This document shows positions 11,162 through 22,180 of a stretch of DNA of 64,000 nt, one piece after another. A program made the position numbers and the translations under genes. Under the pieces are notes generated by a model. It saw only the letters and a list, made by a program, of their open reading frames with translations. It had not been told where the DNA came from and did no database searches. The DNA comes from an uncultured Ruegeria sp. (lineage in GTDB: Bacteria; Pseudomonadota; Alphaproteobacteria; Rhodobacterales; Rhodobacteraceae), in contig NZ_CANNGO010000008.1 of NCBI RefSeq assembly GCF_947504215.1, forward strand, positions 124,001 to 188,000, in the 5' to 3' direction. Position 1 is the stretch's first letter. Every line of letters begins with the position of its first letter.

Positions 11162-12226
11162 ATGAGCGAAGCGAGCAAAATTCTGGACGAGATGAATGAC
11201 CGGTCCCGCGAGGTGTTCCGGCTGATCGTCGAAAGCTATCTGGACAGCGGCGAACCGGTCGGCAGCCGCACCTTGACGCGCACCCTGTCGGAAAAGGTCA
11301 GCGCCGCGACCGTGCGCAATGTCATGCAAGATCTGGAGTTTCTGGGGCTGCTCGACAGCCCTCATATCAGCGCCGGCCGAATACCAACCCAGCAGGGACT
11401 GCGGATGTTCGTGGATGGGTTGCTGGAAGTCGGAGATCTGGGCGCGGACGATCGTCAAAAGCTGGACGACACGCTTGGCGGCAATGCCGGTGATGTTGGC
11501 GGAATGCTGGATCGGGTTGGATCGGCCCTGTCACACGTGACACATGGGGCGTCCCTTGTTCTCACGCCCAAGCAAGAATCCGAGATTAAGCATATCGAGT
11601 TTGTTGCACTTGCTCATGATCGCGCTTTGGTGGTTTTGGTTTTTGCTGACGGGCACGTGGAAAACCGCCTGTTCACCCCGCCACCCGGCCAAACGCCAAG
11701 TTCCATGCGCGAGGCGGCGAATTTCCTGAACGCGCTGATCGAGGGTCGGACCCTCAGCGAAGTACGTCGTCAGATGCAAACCCAGATAACAGCCCGCCGC
11801 CAAGAGATCGATGTCCTGGCCCGCGAAATGGTTGATAGCGGAATGGCGGCCTGGGACGGAGATGGATCAGATTCCGCTCGCCTGATCGTCCGGGGGCGGG
11901 CGAATCTGCTGGGTGATCCGGGTGAAGCAGAGGAGTTGGACCGTATTCGTACGTTGTTTGACGACCTAGAACGCAAGCGTGACATTGCCGAATTCCTTGA
12001 ATTGACCGAAGAAGGTGAAGGTGTGCGCATTTTTATTGGGTCTGAGAACAAACTTTTCTCACTTTCGGGTTCCTCTTTGGTGGTGTCTCCATATATGAAC
12101 GCTGATCGTAAGATAATCGGTGCGGTCGGGGTCATCGGGCCCACACGTCTGAATTACGGACGGATCGTGCCGATCGTGGATTATACGGCGCAACTGGTTG
12201 GCAAGCTGATATCCGACCGGAGCTAG
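11162..12226 (+). CDS. hrcA: Heat-inducible transcriptional repressor HrcA
   Basis: LIVESYLDSGEPVGSRTLTRTL...ATVRNVMQDLEFLGLLDSPHISAGRIPTQQGLRMFVD. Confidence 0.96.
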   Translation: MSEASKILDEMNDRSREVFRLIVESYLDSGEPVGSRTLTRTLSEKVSAATVRNVMQDLEFLGLLDSPHISAGRIPTQQGLRMFVDGLLEVGDLGADDRQKLDDTLGGNAGDVGGMLDRVGSALSHVTHGASLVLTPKQESEIKHIEFVALAHDRALVVLVFADGHVENRLFTPPPGQTPSSMREAANFLNALIEGRTLSEVRRQMQTQITARRQEIDVLAREMVDSGMAAWDGDGSDSARLIVRGRANLLGDPGEAEELDRIRTLFDDLERKRDIAEFLELTEEGEGVRIFIGSENKLFSLSGSSLVVSPYMNADRKIIGAVGVIGPTRLNYGRIVPIVDYTAQLVGKLISDRS

Positions 12227-12236
12227 AGGTTAAGAA

Positions 12237-12800
12237 ATGGCAGAGCCCAAGAACGAAGATTTTCTGGACGACATCGCAACCGCCGAGGCGGAAGAGCTGG
12301 CGGATGAATTTGCAGAAATCAGCGATGACGCGCTGGAGCTTGATGAGCTGCGCGCCGAGCGCGATGAATATAAAGACAGATTCATGCGCGCGCTGGCGGA
12401 CGCTGAAAACGCCCGAAAGCGGGGCGACAAGGCGCGTCGGGATGCTGAGCAATATGGCGGATCGAAACTGGCGCGCGACATGTTGCCGGTTTACGACAAC
12501 ATGAAACGCGCCCTGGAAGCCGCGACCGACGAGCAGAAAGAAGTCGCTGGCGCCCTGCTGGAAGGCGTTGAACTGACCATGCGCGCCCTTAAGGACGTGT
12601 TCCAAAAACATGGGATCGAAGTGATCACACCCCAGGTCGGCGATCGGTTTGATCCAAATATGCACGAAGCGATGTTCGAAGCGCCTTTGCCCGGTACCCG
12701 TGCCGGAGACATTATTCAAGTGTCGGCCGAAGGCTTCATGTTGTACGACCGTCTGCTGCGCCCGGCGCAGGTTGGCGTGTCATCCATGCCTGCAAGCTGA
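12237..12800 (+). CDS. grpE: Nucleotide exchange factor GrpE
   Basis: DRFMRALADAENARKRGDKARRDAEQYG; C-terminal RLLRPAQVGVS. Confidence 0.95.
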   Translation: MAEPKNEDFLDDIATAEAEELADEFAEISDDALELDELRAERDEYKDRFMRALADAENARKRGDKARRDAEQYGGSKLARDMLPVYDNMKRALEAATDEQKEVAGALLEGVELTMRALKDVFQKHGIEVITPQVGDRFDPNMHEAMFEAPLPGTRAGDIIQVSAEGFMLYDRLLRPAQVGVSSMPAS

Positions 12801-12851
12801 TTGGCTTCTTGAAGCCAAGCCTTCGGCGAGAGTATTTTTGAAAAGATGAAG
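12801..12851 (+). repeat. Intergenic hairpin plus conserved tail (putative terminator/recurrent intergenic element, copy A)
   Basis: TTGGCTTC-TT-GAAGCCAA inverted repeat, then GCCTTCGGC mini-hairpin and GAGTATTTTTGAAAAGATGAAG; similar motif on the minus strand at 47937-47981. Confidence 0.5.
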
Positions 12852-12857
12852 GGGCGG

Positions 12858-15491
12858 TCAGGGTTTGGCCGCCTCTTTCAATTTGTAGATCAGGTCGAGC
12901 GCTTCGCGTGGGGACAGCTCATCCGGTAAAATGTCATCCAGCATATCCGTGACGGGTGACGATTTAGGTGTCGGGGGCGGTGGAGGCGCTGCGGCCGAAA
13001 ACAGGGGCAGGTCATCGATCAATGCCTTTTGCTTGCCGCCCTCTCGTTCGGTTTTTTCCAACTGGTCGAGAACAATGCGGGCGCGGTCGACCACGGAAGC
13101 AGGAAGGCCAGCCAATTGGGCCACCTGAACCCCATAGGACCGATCAGCGGCCCCTTTGTGGACTTCATGTAGGAAGATGACCTCGCCTTCCCACTCCTTA
13201 ACGGTAACGGTGGCGTTTTCGACGCCCTCCAGCTTTCCGGCTAGCGCTGTCAGTTCGTGGTAGTGGGTGGCAAATAGGGCACGGCATTGGTTTGCCGCGT
13301 GTAGATGTTCCAGCGTGGCCCAGGCGATTGACAGGCCGTCATAAGTGGCCGTTCCGCGACCGATTTCATCCAATATGACCAAAGCGTGCTTATCAGCCTG
13401 ATTTAGGATCGCGGCTGTCTCGACCATTTCAACCATGAAGGTTGAGCGTCCCCGTGCCAGGTCATCCGATGCGCCGACACGGCTGAATAACTGGCTGACA
13501 ACACCGATATGCGCCTGCTCTGCAGGAACGTAGCTGCCCATTTGGGCGAGCAGTGCGATCAGTGCATTTTGGCGCAGGAAGGTTGATTTACCGGCCATGT
13601 TCGGCCCGGTTAGAAGCCAGACGGCAGATCCTGCGTCCGTACTTAGATCACAGTCGTTGGCGACGAAGGCATCACCGCTTTGCTGGCGCAGCGCGTGTTC
13701 GACGACCGGATGGCGCCCACCCCGTACGTCAAATGCACGCGAAGCGTCGACATGCGGACGGCACCAGTTTTCACCCCGCGCCAGATCGGCCAGTGCAGCG
13801 GTCAGGTCCAGCTCAGCTAACCCGCGGGCGGCTTGGTTCAGATGTGCTGCTCTGGCTAAAATCTCGCCAGAAAGCCTTTGGTAGAGCCGTTTTTCGATTT
13901 CTAACGCCAGATTTCCTGCATTCAGGATACGCGTTTCGATCTCAGACAGTTCTACCGTTGTGAACCGCACTTGATTGGCGGTTGTTTGGCGGTGGATATA
14001 GGTTTCACTGAACGGTAGGTTCAGCATTTTTTGCGCATGCGTTGCCGTGGTTTCGATAAAATAGCCCAGCACATTGTTGTGCTTGATTTTCAGCGAAGTG
14101 ATGCCGGTGTCTGCTGCGTATTTCTGTTGGAAGCCAGCGATGACCGAACGGCCCTCGTCGCGCAATGTGCGGGCCTCGTCCAGTTCGGCGTCAAGGCCGG
14201 GGGCAATGAAACCGCCATCGCGGGTCAGCAAAGGGGGTTCGGCCACGAGCGCTTCGTCCAGCAGAGCCAGAAGATCATCGAATCCAACTAGCTTTTGCAC
14301 GGCGGTCGCGAGCAAGACCGGCAGATCGTGATCAGAGCAAAGCGCCGCAATGGCAGAAGCCTGCGTCAGGCCATTGCGAATGGCGGCCAGATCACGCGGG
14401 CCGCCGCGGTCCAGCGAAAGGCGGGACAGGGCGCGGTCTAAGTCAGGGGTTCTGCGCAAGGCTTCGCGCAGGTCCGACGAAATCAGGCTGTCTTCGGCGG
14501 CAAATGCAACCGCGTCCAGTCGCCCGTTGATGATATCCAGACTGCGCGATGGGCTGGATAAGCGCTGCTCCAGCAAGCGTGCGCCGCCCGGTGTGACAGT
14601 GCGATCCACCACAGACAGCAGCGACCCAGCGCGACCGCCTGATAGCGACCGGGTCAGTTCCAGATTGCGCCGTGTGGCGGCATCGATCTGGACAACGCGG
14701 TCCTCGGATTCTTTCAGTGGCGTTTGCAGCAGGGGCAGTTTGCCTTTCTGCGTAATCTCGAGATAGTCGATCAGCGCGCCCATTGCGGATACTTCGGCGC
14801 GACTGAAATTCCCGAATGCGTCCAGAGCGCCCACGTGAAACAGCCCGCAAATGCGTTTTTCTGCCGCCGTGCTGTCGAAGCTGGCGCGTCCCACTGGAGT
14901 CAGCGAAATGCCGAGATCGCGAACTGGTTCCTGCAAGGTTTGCTCGGACCCATCGGCCACAATCAACTCGGATGGCGCCAACCGTGCCAACTCAGGGCTT
15001 AGCCGAACCGAGGTCAATGACATCACGTGAAACGCTCCGGTTGAGATATCGGCCCAGGCCAGCGCGGCGTCCTCCCGAACTTCGGAATACGCGGCCAGAA
15101 AGTTATGCCGCCGCGCCTCTAGCAGAGCGTCTTCGGTCAGTGTGCCAGGGGTGACCAAACGCACAACATCCCGCTTTACGACCGATTTAGAGCCTCTTTT
15201 TTTTGCTTCAGCGGGGCTTTCCATCTGCTCACAAACAGCCACACGAAACCCTTTGCGGATCAGCGTCAGCAAATAGCCTTCGGCGGCATGAACCGGCACG
15301 CCGCACATCGGAATGTCGTCACCATTGTGCTTGCCGCGCTTGGTGAGGGCGATGTCGAGCGCCTCGGCGGCGTTGACCGCGTCTTCAAAAAACATCTCGT
15401 AGAAATCGCCCATACGGTAGAACAGCAGGGCGTCTGCATGGGCTTCTTTGATCGCGAGATATTGCGCCATCATCGGCGTGACTGTGGACAA
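12858..15491 (-). CDS. mutS: DNA mismatch repair protein MutS
   Basis: TPMMAQYLAIKEAHADALLFYRMGDFYEMFFEDA; LLTGPNMAGKSTFLRQNALI. Confidence 0.97.
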   Translation of the reverse strand: MSTVTPMMAQYLAIKEAHADALLFYRMGDFYEMFFEDAVNAAEALDIALTKRGKHNGDDIPMCGVPVHAAEGYLLTLIRKGFRVAVCEQMESPAEAKKRGSKSVVKRDVVRLVTPGTLTEDALLEARRHNFLAAYSEVREDAALAWADISTGAFHVMSLTSVRLSPELARLAPSELIVADGSEQTLQEPVRDLGISLTPVGRASFDSTAAEKRICGLFHVGALDAFGNFSRAEVSAMGALIDYLEITQKGKLPLLQTPLKESEDRVVQIDAATRRNLELTRSLSGGRAGSLLSVVDRTVTPGGARLLEQRLSSPSRSLDIINGRLDAVAFAAEDSLISSDLREALRRTPDLDRALSRLSLDRGGPRDLAAIRNGLTQASAIAALCSDHDLPVLLATAVQKLVGFDDLLALLDEALVAEPPLLTRDGGFIAPGLDAELDEARTLRDEGRSVIAGFQQKYAADTGITSLKIKHNNVLGYFIETTATHAQKMLNLPFSETYIHRQTTANQVRFTTVELSEIETRILNAGNLALEIEKRLYQRLSGEILARAAHLNQAARGLAELDLTAALADLARGENWCRPHVDASRAFDVRGGRHPVVEHALRQQSGDAFVANDCDLSTDAGSAVWLLTGPNMAGKSTFLRQNALIALLAQMGSYVPAEQAHIGVVSQLFSRVGASDDLARGRSTFMVEMVETAAILNQADKHALVILDEIGRGTATYDGLSIAWATLEHLHAANQCRALFATHYHELTALAGKLEGVENATVTVKEWEGEVIFLHEVHKGAADRSYGVQVAQLAGLPASVVDRARIVLDQLEKTEREGGKQKALIDDLPLFSAAAPPPPPTPKSSPVTDMLDDILPDELSPREALDLIYKLKEAAKP

Positions 15492-15633
15492 GGCTTATCC
15501 CTTCAGGCGTATTCCGGTCGCGACCTTACAAACCCACTATCCGCTGTGAAAGGTGAAAACGTATTGTCGTTGAGGCGCGCACCGGCCTGCGCTATGACGC
15601 ATCAGCCCCGAAGTCATGGAAACGACCTGTCAA

Positions 15634-17889
15634 ATGCCCAAAGCGAAGATAACCAAAGAAGAGGCGCTGGCCTTTCACCTGGACCCAACCCCCGGCAAGT
15701 GGGAGGTGCAGGCCACCGTTCCGATGACCACGCAGCGGGATCTGTCGCTGGCCTACAGCCCCGGTGTCGCTGTTCCATGTGAAGCAATCGCGGAAAACCC
15801 CGAAACGGCGTATGACTACACCAACAAAGGCAATCTGGTCGCCGTGATCTCAAACGGGACGGCGGTTCTGGGCCTTGGCAACCTAGGGGCGCTGGGCTCG
15901 AAACCGGTGATGGAAGGTAAATCGGTTCTGTTCAAGCGGTTCGCTGATGTGAACTCGATCGATATCGAGCTCGACACCGAAGACCCGGATGAGTTTTGCC
16001 GCGCCGTGCGGCTGATGGGACCCACGTTCGGCGGTATCAACCTCGAAGACATCAAGGCGCCTGAGTGCTTCATTATCGAACAGCGCCTGAAGGAAGAGAT
16101 GGATATTCCCGTCTTCCACGATGATCAGCACGGTACGGCGGTGATCTGTGCGGCCGGATTGCTGAATGCGCTGCAGATCTCGGGCAAGAAGATTGAAGAT
16201 GTGAAAATCGTTCTCAACGGTGCGGGCGCTGCTGGGATTGCGTGTATCGAACTTCTCAAGGCGATGGGCGCGCGGCATGAAAACTGCATCGTTTGTGACA
16301 CCAAGGGTGTGATCTATCAGGGCCGAACCGAGGGAATGAACCAGTGGAAATCGGCCCACGCTATCTCCACTGAATTGCGCACCCTGGAAGAGGCAATGAA
16401 GGACGCGGATGTGTTCCTAGGCGTGTCGGTCAAGGGGGCCGTAACGCAGGATATGGTTGTCTCGATGGCCGACAACCCGGTCATTTTTGCGATGGCCAAC
16501 CCTGATCCGGAAATTACGCCAGAGGAGGCGCACGAGGTCCGCGTTGATGCGATCGTCGCCACGGGCCGCAGTGATTACCCCAACCAGGTGAACAACGTGC
16601 TGGGCTTTCCGTACCTGTTCCGGGGTGCGTTGGATATCCATGCCCGGGCCATCAATGATGAAATGAAAATCGCCTGTGCCCATGCGCTTGCGCGGCTTGC
16701 GCGCGAGGATGTGCCGGATGAGGTGGCTATGGCCTATGGCAAATCGCTGACTTTTGGTCGCGACTATATCATTCCGACGCCGTTTGATCCGCGCTTGATC
16801 CACCGTATTCCACCCGCAGTGGCTAAGGCTGGTATGGATACCGGGGCCGCGCGGCGTCCGATTATCGATATGGATGCCTATGAGCTGAGCCTCAAATCCC
16901 GCATGGATCCAACCGCCAGCATCCTGCGCGGCCTGAACGCCCGTGCCCGCGCGGCACAAAGCCGGATGGTCTTTGCCGAGGGCGATGATCCCCGCGTGCT
17001 GCGTGCAGCGGTGATGTACCAGCGCTCGGGTTTCGGGAAAGCTTTGGTTGTGGGCCGTGCCGATGACGTCAAAGAAAAGCTTCAGGCAGCGGGGCTGGGC
17101 GATGCCGTGCGCGAACTTGAAGTTGTGAATGCGGCAAACACCACGCATCTCGAGACGTATAAGGAATTTCTATATAAACGGTTGCAGCGTAAGGGCTTTG
17201 ACCACAAAGATATCCATCGGCTGGCAGCCCGTGACCGGCACGTGTTTTCGTCCCTGATGTTGGCCCATGGGCATGCAGACGGGCTGGTGACCGGCGCCAC
17301 CCGCAAATCGGCACATGTTCTGGATCGAATCAATCATGTGTTTGACGCAGACGCGGTCCATGGCGCCGCAGGTGTAACGGCGTTGCTGCACAAGGGCCGG
17401 ATCGTTTTGATCGGCGACACGCTGGTGCACGAATGGCCGGATGAAAATGATCTGGCCAATATCGCCGAACGCGCCGCCGCCGTTGCACGCCATATGGGGA
17501 TCGAGCCGCGCGTCGCCTTTGTCAGCTTCTCGACTTTTGGCTACCCGGTCTCCGAACGGGCCGAGAAGATGCACGTTGCACCGACGGTCCTGGACGCCCG
17601 GGGTGTTGATTTTGAATATGAGGGTGAGATGACGGTGGATGTGGCGCTGAATGTCGATCAGCAAGAAGCCTATCCTTTCTCGCGCCTGACCGGTCCTGCA
17701 AACATCCTGATCGTGCCCGCGCGGCATTCGGCATCGATTTCAACGAAACTGATGCAGGAAATGGGCGGGGCCACGGTCATCGGGCCGATCCTGTCGGGGA
17801 TCGACAAGCAGATCCAGATTTGTTCGACCGGTTCGACGGCAAATGACATTCTGAACATGGCCATCCTGGCCTCCTGCGATATTGAGTAA
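15634..17889 (+). CDS. maeB: NADP-dependent malic enzyme with C-terminal phosphotransacetylase-like domain
   Basis: YSPGVAVPCEAIAENPETAYDYTNKGNLVAVISNGTAVLGLGNLGALGSKPVMEGK; C-terminal PTA-like half. Confidence 0.93.
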   Translation: MPKAKITKEEALAFHLDPTPGKWEVQATVPMTTQRDLSLAYSPGVAVPCEAIAENPETAYDYTNKGNLVAVISNGTAVLGLGNLGALGSKPVMEGKSVLFKRFADVNSIDIELDTEDPDEFCRAVRLMGPTFGGINLEDIKAPECFIIEQRLKEEMDIPVFHDDQHGTAVICAAGLLNALQISGKKIEDVKIVLNGAGAAGIACIELLKAMGARHENCIVCDTKGVIYQGRTEGMNQWKSAHAISTELRTLEEAMKDADVFLGVSVKGAVTQDMVVSMADNPVIFAMANPDPEITPEEAHEVRVDAIVATGRSDYPNQVNNVLGFPYLFRGALDIHARAINDEMKIACAHALARLAREDVPDEVAMAYGKSLTFGRDYIIPTPFDPRLIHRIPPAVAKAGMDTGAARRPIIDMDAYELSLKSRMDPTASILRGLNARARAAQSRMVFAEGDDPRVLRAAVMYQRSGFGKALVVGRADDVKEKLQAAGLGDAVRELEVVNAANTTHLETYKEFLYKRLQRKGFDHKDIHRLAARDRHVFSSLMLAHGHADGLVTGATRKSAHVLDRINHVFDADAVHGAAGVTALLHKGRIVLIGDTLVHEWPDENDLANIAERAAAVARHMGIEPRVAFVSFSTFGYPVSERAEKMHVAPTVLDARGVDFEYEGEMTVDVALNVDQQEAYPFSRLTGPANILIVPARHSASISTKLMQEMGGATVIGPILSGIDKQIQICSTGSTANDILNMAILASCDIE

Positions 17890-17892
17890 GCC

Positions 17893-18765
17893 ATGACGAT
17901 CTGGAACCTCGGCTCGATCAATGCGGATATGGTTTATGCTTTGCCGCACTTACCTGCACCCGGAGAAACCCTGGCGGCCAGTGGGCTGGACCGGTTTTTG
18001 GGGGGCAAAGGCGCCAATATGTCGGTCGCCGCTGCACGGGCGGGGTCCCGGGTCAGCCATATCGGAGCCGTGGGTACGGATGGGCGCTGGGCAAAGGATC
18101 GCCTGACAGAATATGGCGTCGACACACGGTACATTGCCGAGGTTGAGGTTCCCACAGGCCACGCAATCATTGCCGTAGACGCACATGGTGAAAACCTGAT
18201 CATCCTTTTCCCGGGCGCCAATCACGCGCTGGACACAGCGCAGTTGGGGCAGGCGCTGGCCTCAGCCAATACCGGCGATCTGTTGGTTTTGCAGAACGAA
18301 ACCAATGCGCAGGTCGAAGCGGCGCGATTGGGGCGCGAGATGGGTTTGACAGTCTGTTACGCCGCAGCGCCGTTTCAGGCGCAGTCGGTTCAGGCCGTTC
18401 TGCCTTATCTGGATTTTCTAATCCTAAATGAGGTTGAGGCTGAGCAGCTGCATCAGGACACTGGCCTGGACGCAAAGGATCTGCCCGTTCGGCATGTGAT
18501 TGTGACCCTGGGCTCCAAGGGCGCACGGTATCTGCAACAGGGATGCGATCCGCTCGAATTTGCCGCACATAAAGTGCAAGCCGTGGATACGACTGGCGCG
18601 GGCGACACCTTCACGGGATACGTTCTGGCTGGCATGGACCGGGGTATGCCAATGGAACATGCAATTGCACAGGCGAACCGTGCTGCGGCCCTGATGGTCA
18701 CGCGGCACGGCACCGCTGATGTCATTCCGGATTTACGAGAGGTGCGCGACGCGCAGTTCGACTAG
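17893..18765 (+). CDS. PfkB-family carbohydrate kinase (ribokinase-like)
   Basis: NLGSINADMVYALPHLPAPGETL...GGKGANMSVAAARAG; DTTGAGDTFTGY. Confidence 0.88.
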   Translation: MTIWNLGSINADMVYALPHLPAPGETLAASGLDRFLGGKGANMSVAAARAGSRVSHIGAVGTDGRWAKDRLTEYGVDTRYIAEVEVPTGHAIIAVDAHGENLIILFPGANHALDTAQLGQALASANTGDLLVLQNETNAQVEAARLGREMGLTVCYAAAPFQAQSVQAVLPYLDFLILNEVEAEQLHQDTGLDAKDLPVRHVIVTLGSKGARYLQQGCDPLEFAAHKVQAVDTTGAGDTFTGYVLAGMDRGMPMEHAIAQANRAAALMVTRHGTADVIPDLREVRDAQFD

Positions 18766-19433
18766 GACCCGGCGAAAGGCGCAGCGTTTCCCCAAAGCTG
18801 TTTGACCCGTGCATCCCGTCCGCAAGCCTGGCGATAGGCTTTATAGGCTTTTTTCTGACGTTTTGGACCAAACCGGGTAAACACCAGTTTTTCACCTTTG
18901 TAGTAATCCTGATGGTAAGCCTCGGCCGGGTAAAAGGTCGATTGCTGCAGGATCGGGGTCACGACGGTCTGGTTCAAAGCCGCTTGCGCATTGGCTTTTG
19001 CTGCCTCTGCCTGGGCTTTTTCGCCTGTGTTAGAGACGAAAACAGCAGTGCGGTAGCTGTCGCCCCGATCGCAGAATTGGCCGCCTGCATCGGTGGGATC
19101 GACCGACCGGAAGAACATGTTCAGCAGCGTTTCACGTGACACACGGGCCGGATCGAACGAGATCTGGACGGCTTCATAGTGGCCCGTGCCCCCTTTGGTC
19201 ACTTGGTCGTAGGTTGGGCTGGCGGTTGTGCCGCCCGTATAACCGGATACCGCCCCGATTACGCCGGGGACGGATTCGAAATCGGATTCAACACACCAAA
19301 AGCACCCGCCCGCCACGGTCAGCGTTTCTGTTCCCGCAGCTGGCGCTGGTTGGGCACGCAACAGGGCAACAAAGACAATCAGTGCAAACAACAGGGTGGG
19401 TTTGATGCAGTCGTGATACACAGTCCGTGTCAT
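18762..19433 (-). CDS. msrA: Peptide-methionine (S)-S-oxide reductase MsrA, with N-terminal signal peptide
   Basis: AGGCFWCVESDFESVPGVIGAVSGYTGG; hydrophobic leader LLFALIVFVALLRAQPAPAAG. Confidence 0.93.
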   Translation of the reverse strand: MTRTVYHDCIKPTLLFALIVFVALLRAQPAPAAGTETLTVAGGCFWCVESDFESVPGVIGAVSGYTGGTTASPTYDQVTKGGTGHYEAVQISFDPARVSRETLLNMFFRSVDPTDAGGQFCDRGDSYRTAVFVSNTGEKAQAEAAKANAQAALNQTVVTPILQQSTFYPAEAYHQDYYKGEKLVFTRFGPKRQKKAYKAYRQACGRDARVKQLWGNAAPFAGS

Positions 19434-19548
19434 GGCAAGTCTCCTTCCTGGATCAGCGTGGCCCGACTCCGATCGACTTGCAATTGGCTGAAATGGTTTG
19501 TCACGCGCTGGTGAGACGAGTTTATCGCCAGCGCAGCGGTGATGGATT

Positions 19549-19830
19549 TTAACCCAGCAACTGTCCCAGTTTCATCGCAACACCCATGTTGCCCGAAACC
19601 TTAAGTTTGCCCAGCGCCACGCCGGTCATCGGGTTCAGCTTGCCTGTCAACAGCTTGGTGAGGTTGTCTTTGGAGAGGCGAATGGTGCAGTCTGCATCCC
19701 GATCCTGTGTCGAGGCCTGATTATCCGCCAAAACGATCACGCCATCCTCACCACAATCGAATTTCAACGACCCGTCAAAGGTCTTGCCATCCAGCCCCTT
19801 TTGAATGCCGTTGGCGATGTCCTGAAGCAT
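19549..19830 (-). CDS. SCP2 sterol-binding domain-containing protein
   Basis: MLQDIANGIQKGLDGKTFDGSLKFDCGEDGVIVLADNQAS...LTGKLNPMTGVALGKLKVSGNMGVAMKLGQLL. Confidence 0.85.
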   Translation of the reverse strand: MLQDIANGIQKGLDGKTFDGSLKFDCGEDGVIVLADNQASTQDRDADCTIRLSKDNLTKLLTGKLNPMTGVALGKLKVSGNMGVAMKLGQLLG

Positions 19831-19923
19831 GATCTTTGTCCTTTCGCTGTTGACGCATGCGTAAAGACAAAATCTCGGCTGCGGCAAGAGTGACCCAACG
19901 GGAACTTGCATGTCACCTAACTG

Positions 19924-19960
19924 AAAAAGAAAACCCCGGCAGCGTATCCGCGTGCCGAGG
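19924..19960 (-). terminator. Rho-independent terminator of argG
   Basis: Minus strand CCTCGGCA...TGCCGGGG stem followed by TTTTCTTTTT, 25 nt after the argG stop. Confidence 0.85.
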
Positions 19961-19984
19961 CAGTGTTTTGGTCTAAAGCGTTGA

Positions 19985-21211
<1,227 letters not shown>

Positions 21212-21348
21212 CTGACTTCCCCTTATTCGTAAGACGATTGGCCCCTAACGGGTTTTGTTTCCGGGGGCAAGTTGTGTGGATTGACGCAGGGCAGGAATTG
21301 GGGTGAAACGGACGGATAGAGAACAAAGAATACCTGAGGGCGGGTTAA

Positions 21349-22122
21349 ATGCTGGGCTGGAAGATTTTCGCGCATTCGGTGCGCATCGTATTTCGTAATC
21401 TGCGTGAGGCGCTTCAAATCGGTCTTGTGCCCAGTGTAGCAGCAGCTGTCTTTAGCGCAGTTGTTTCGAGCTTTACTGACCAAGGCACCGCCACAGAGAC
21501 TGGGTCATTGTTGTCCACGTCGCCAGAAGACGCATTTCTTCTGTTTGGAACAGCAGTAATGAGTTTCATTGTCACGCTTTGGATTTTCGTCGCTTGGCAT
21601 CGATTTGTGCTGCTTGAAGAGTATCCGACCGGCTGGATTCCTGGGTTCAAGGCCGATCGTTTTTTCGACTATGTTGGATACACTTTTCTGTTGATCGTGA
21701 TTTGCGTGATTTCTGCGGTAGGGTTTTCGATGCCTGTTGTGCTGATCGTCAGCTTACTTTCCACGACAATCCCTGTTCTGGGCAGTCTCGCGCAGTTTCT
21801 GCCGCTGATCATAGTTATTCTTGTCTATGTCACGTTCCTAAGGCTTGGTACGGTTTTACCCGCGGCGGCGATTGGTGCGCCATTCGGATTAAAGGCTGCA
21901 AAAAATGCCACGTCTGGAACCAATGGCACATTGATTGTCACCGCAACTACCATGCTGATCGTCCAGGGTGTTTTTGGGGTGATCCTCTTTCAGTCGTCTC
22001 AGCTTTTACCGATTGTCGGCATTGCGAGCCAAACGATTATCGGCCTGATCATATCGCTGGTGAATGTCAGTGTCCTGACCACGGTGTATGGAATCTATGT
22101 CGAAAAACGCGAGCTGACCTGA
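21349..22122 (+). CDS. Multi-pass membrane protein of unknown function
   Basis: Intact 257-aa ORF with several hydrophobic segments; family not recognised. Confidence 0.7.
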   Translation: MLGWKIFAHSVRIVFRNLREALQIGLVPSVAAAVFSAVVSSFTDQGTATETGSLLSTSPEDAFLLFGTAVMSFIVTLWIFVAWHRFVLLEEYPTGWIPGFKADRFFDYVGYTFLLIVICVISAVGFSMPVVLIVSLLSTTIPVLGSLAQFLPLIIVILVYVTFLRLGTVLPAAAIGAPFGLKAAKNATSGTNGTLIVTATTMLIVQGVFGVILFQSSQLLPIVGIASQTIIGLIISLVNVSVLTTVYGIYVEKRELT

Positions 22123-22180
22123 TCCTCGTACACATATGTATTCCTTGCCCTTTCGGCGGGGATACGACAGTGAGACCGAT

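Noticed and set aside
14826-15036. Two parS half-sites (CCACGTGAAACA, ATCACGTGAAAC) in mutS
   Set aside because: Only 11/16 matches each with the left arm missing; not distinguishable from chance.
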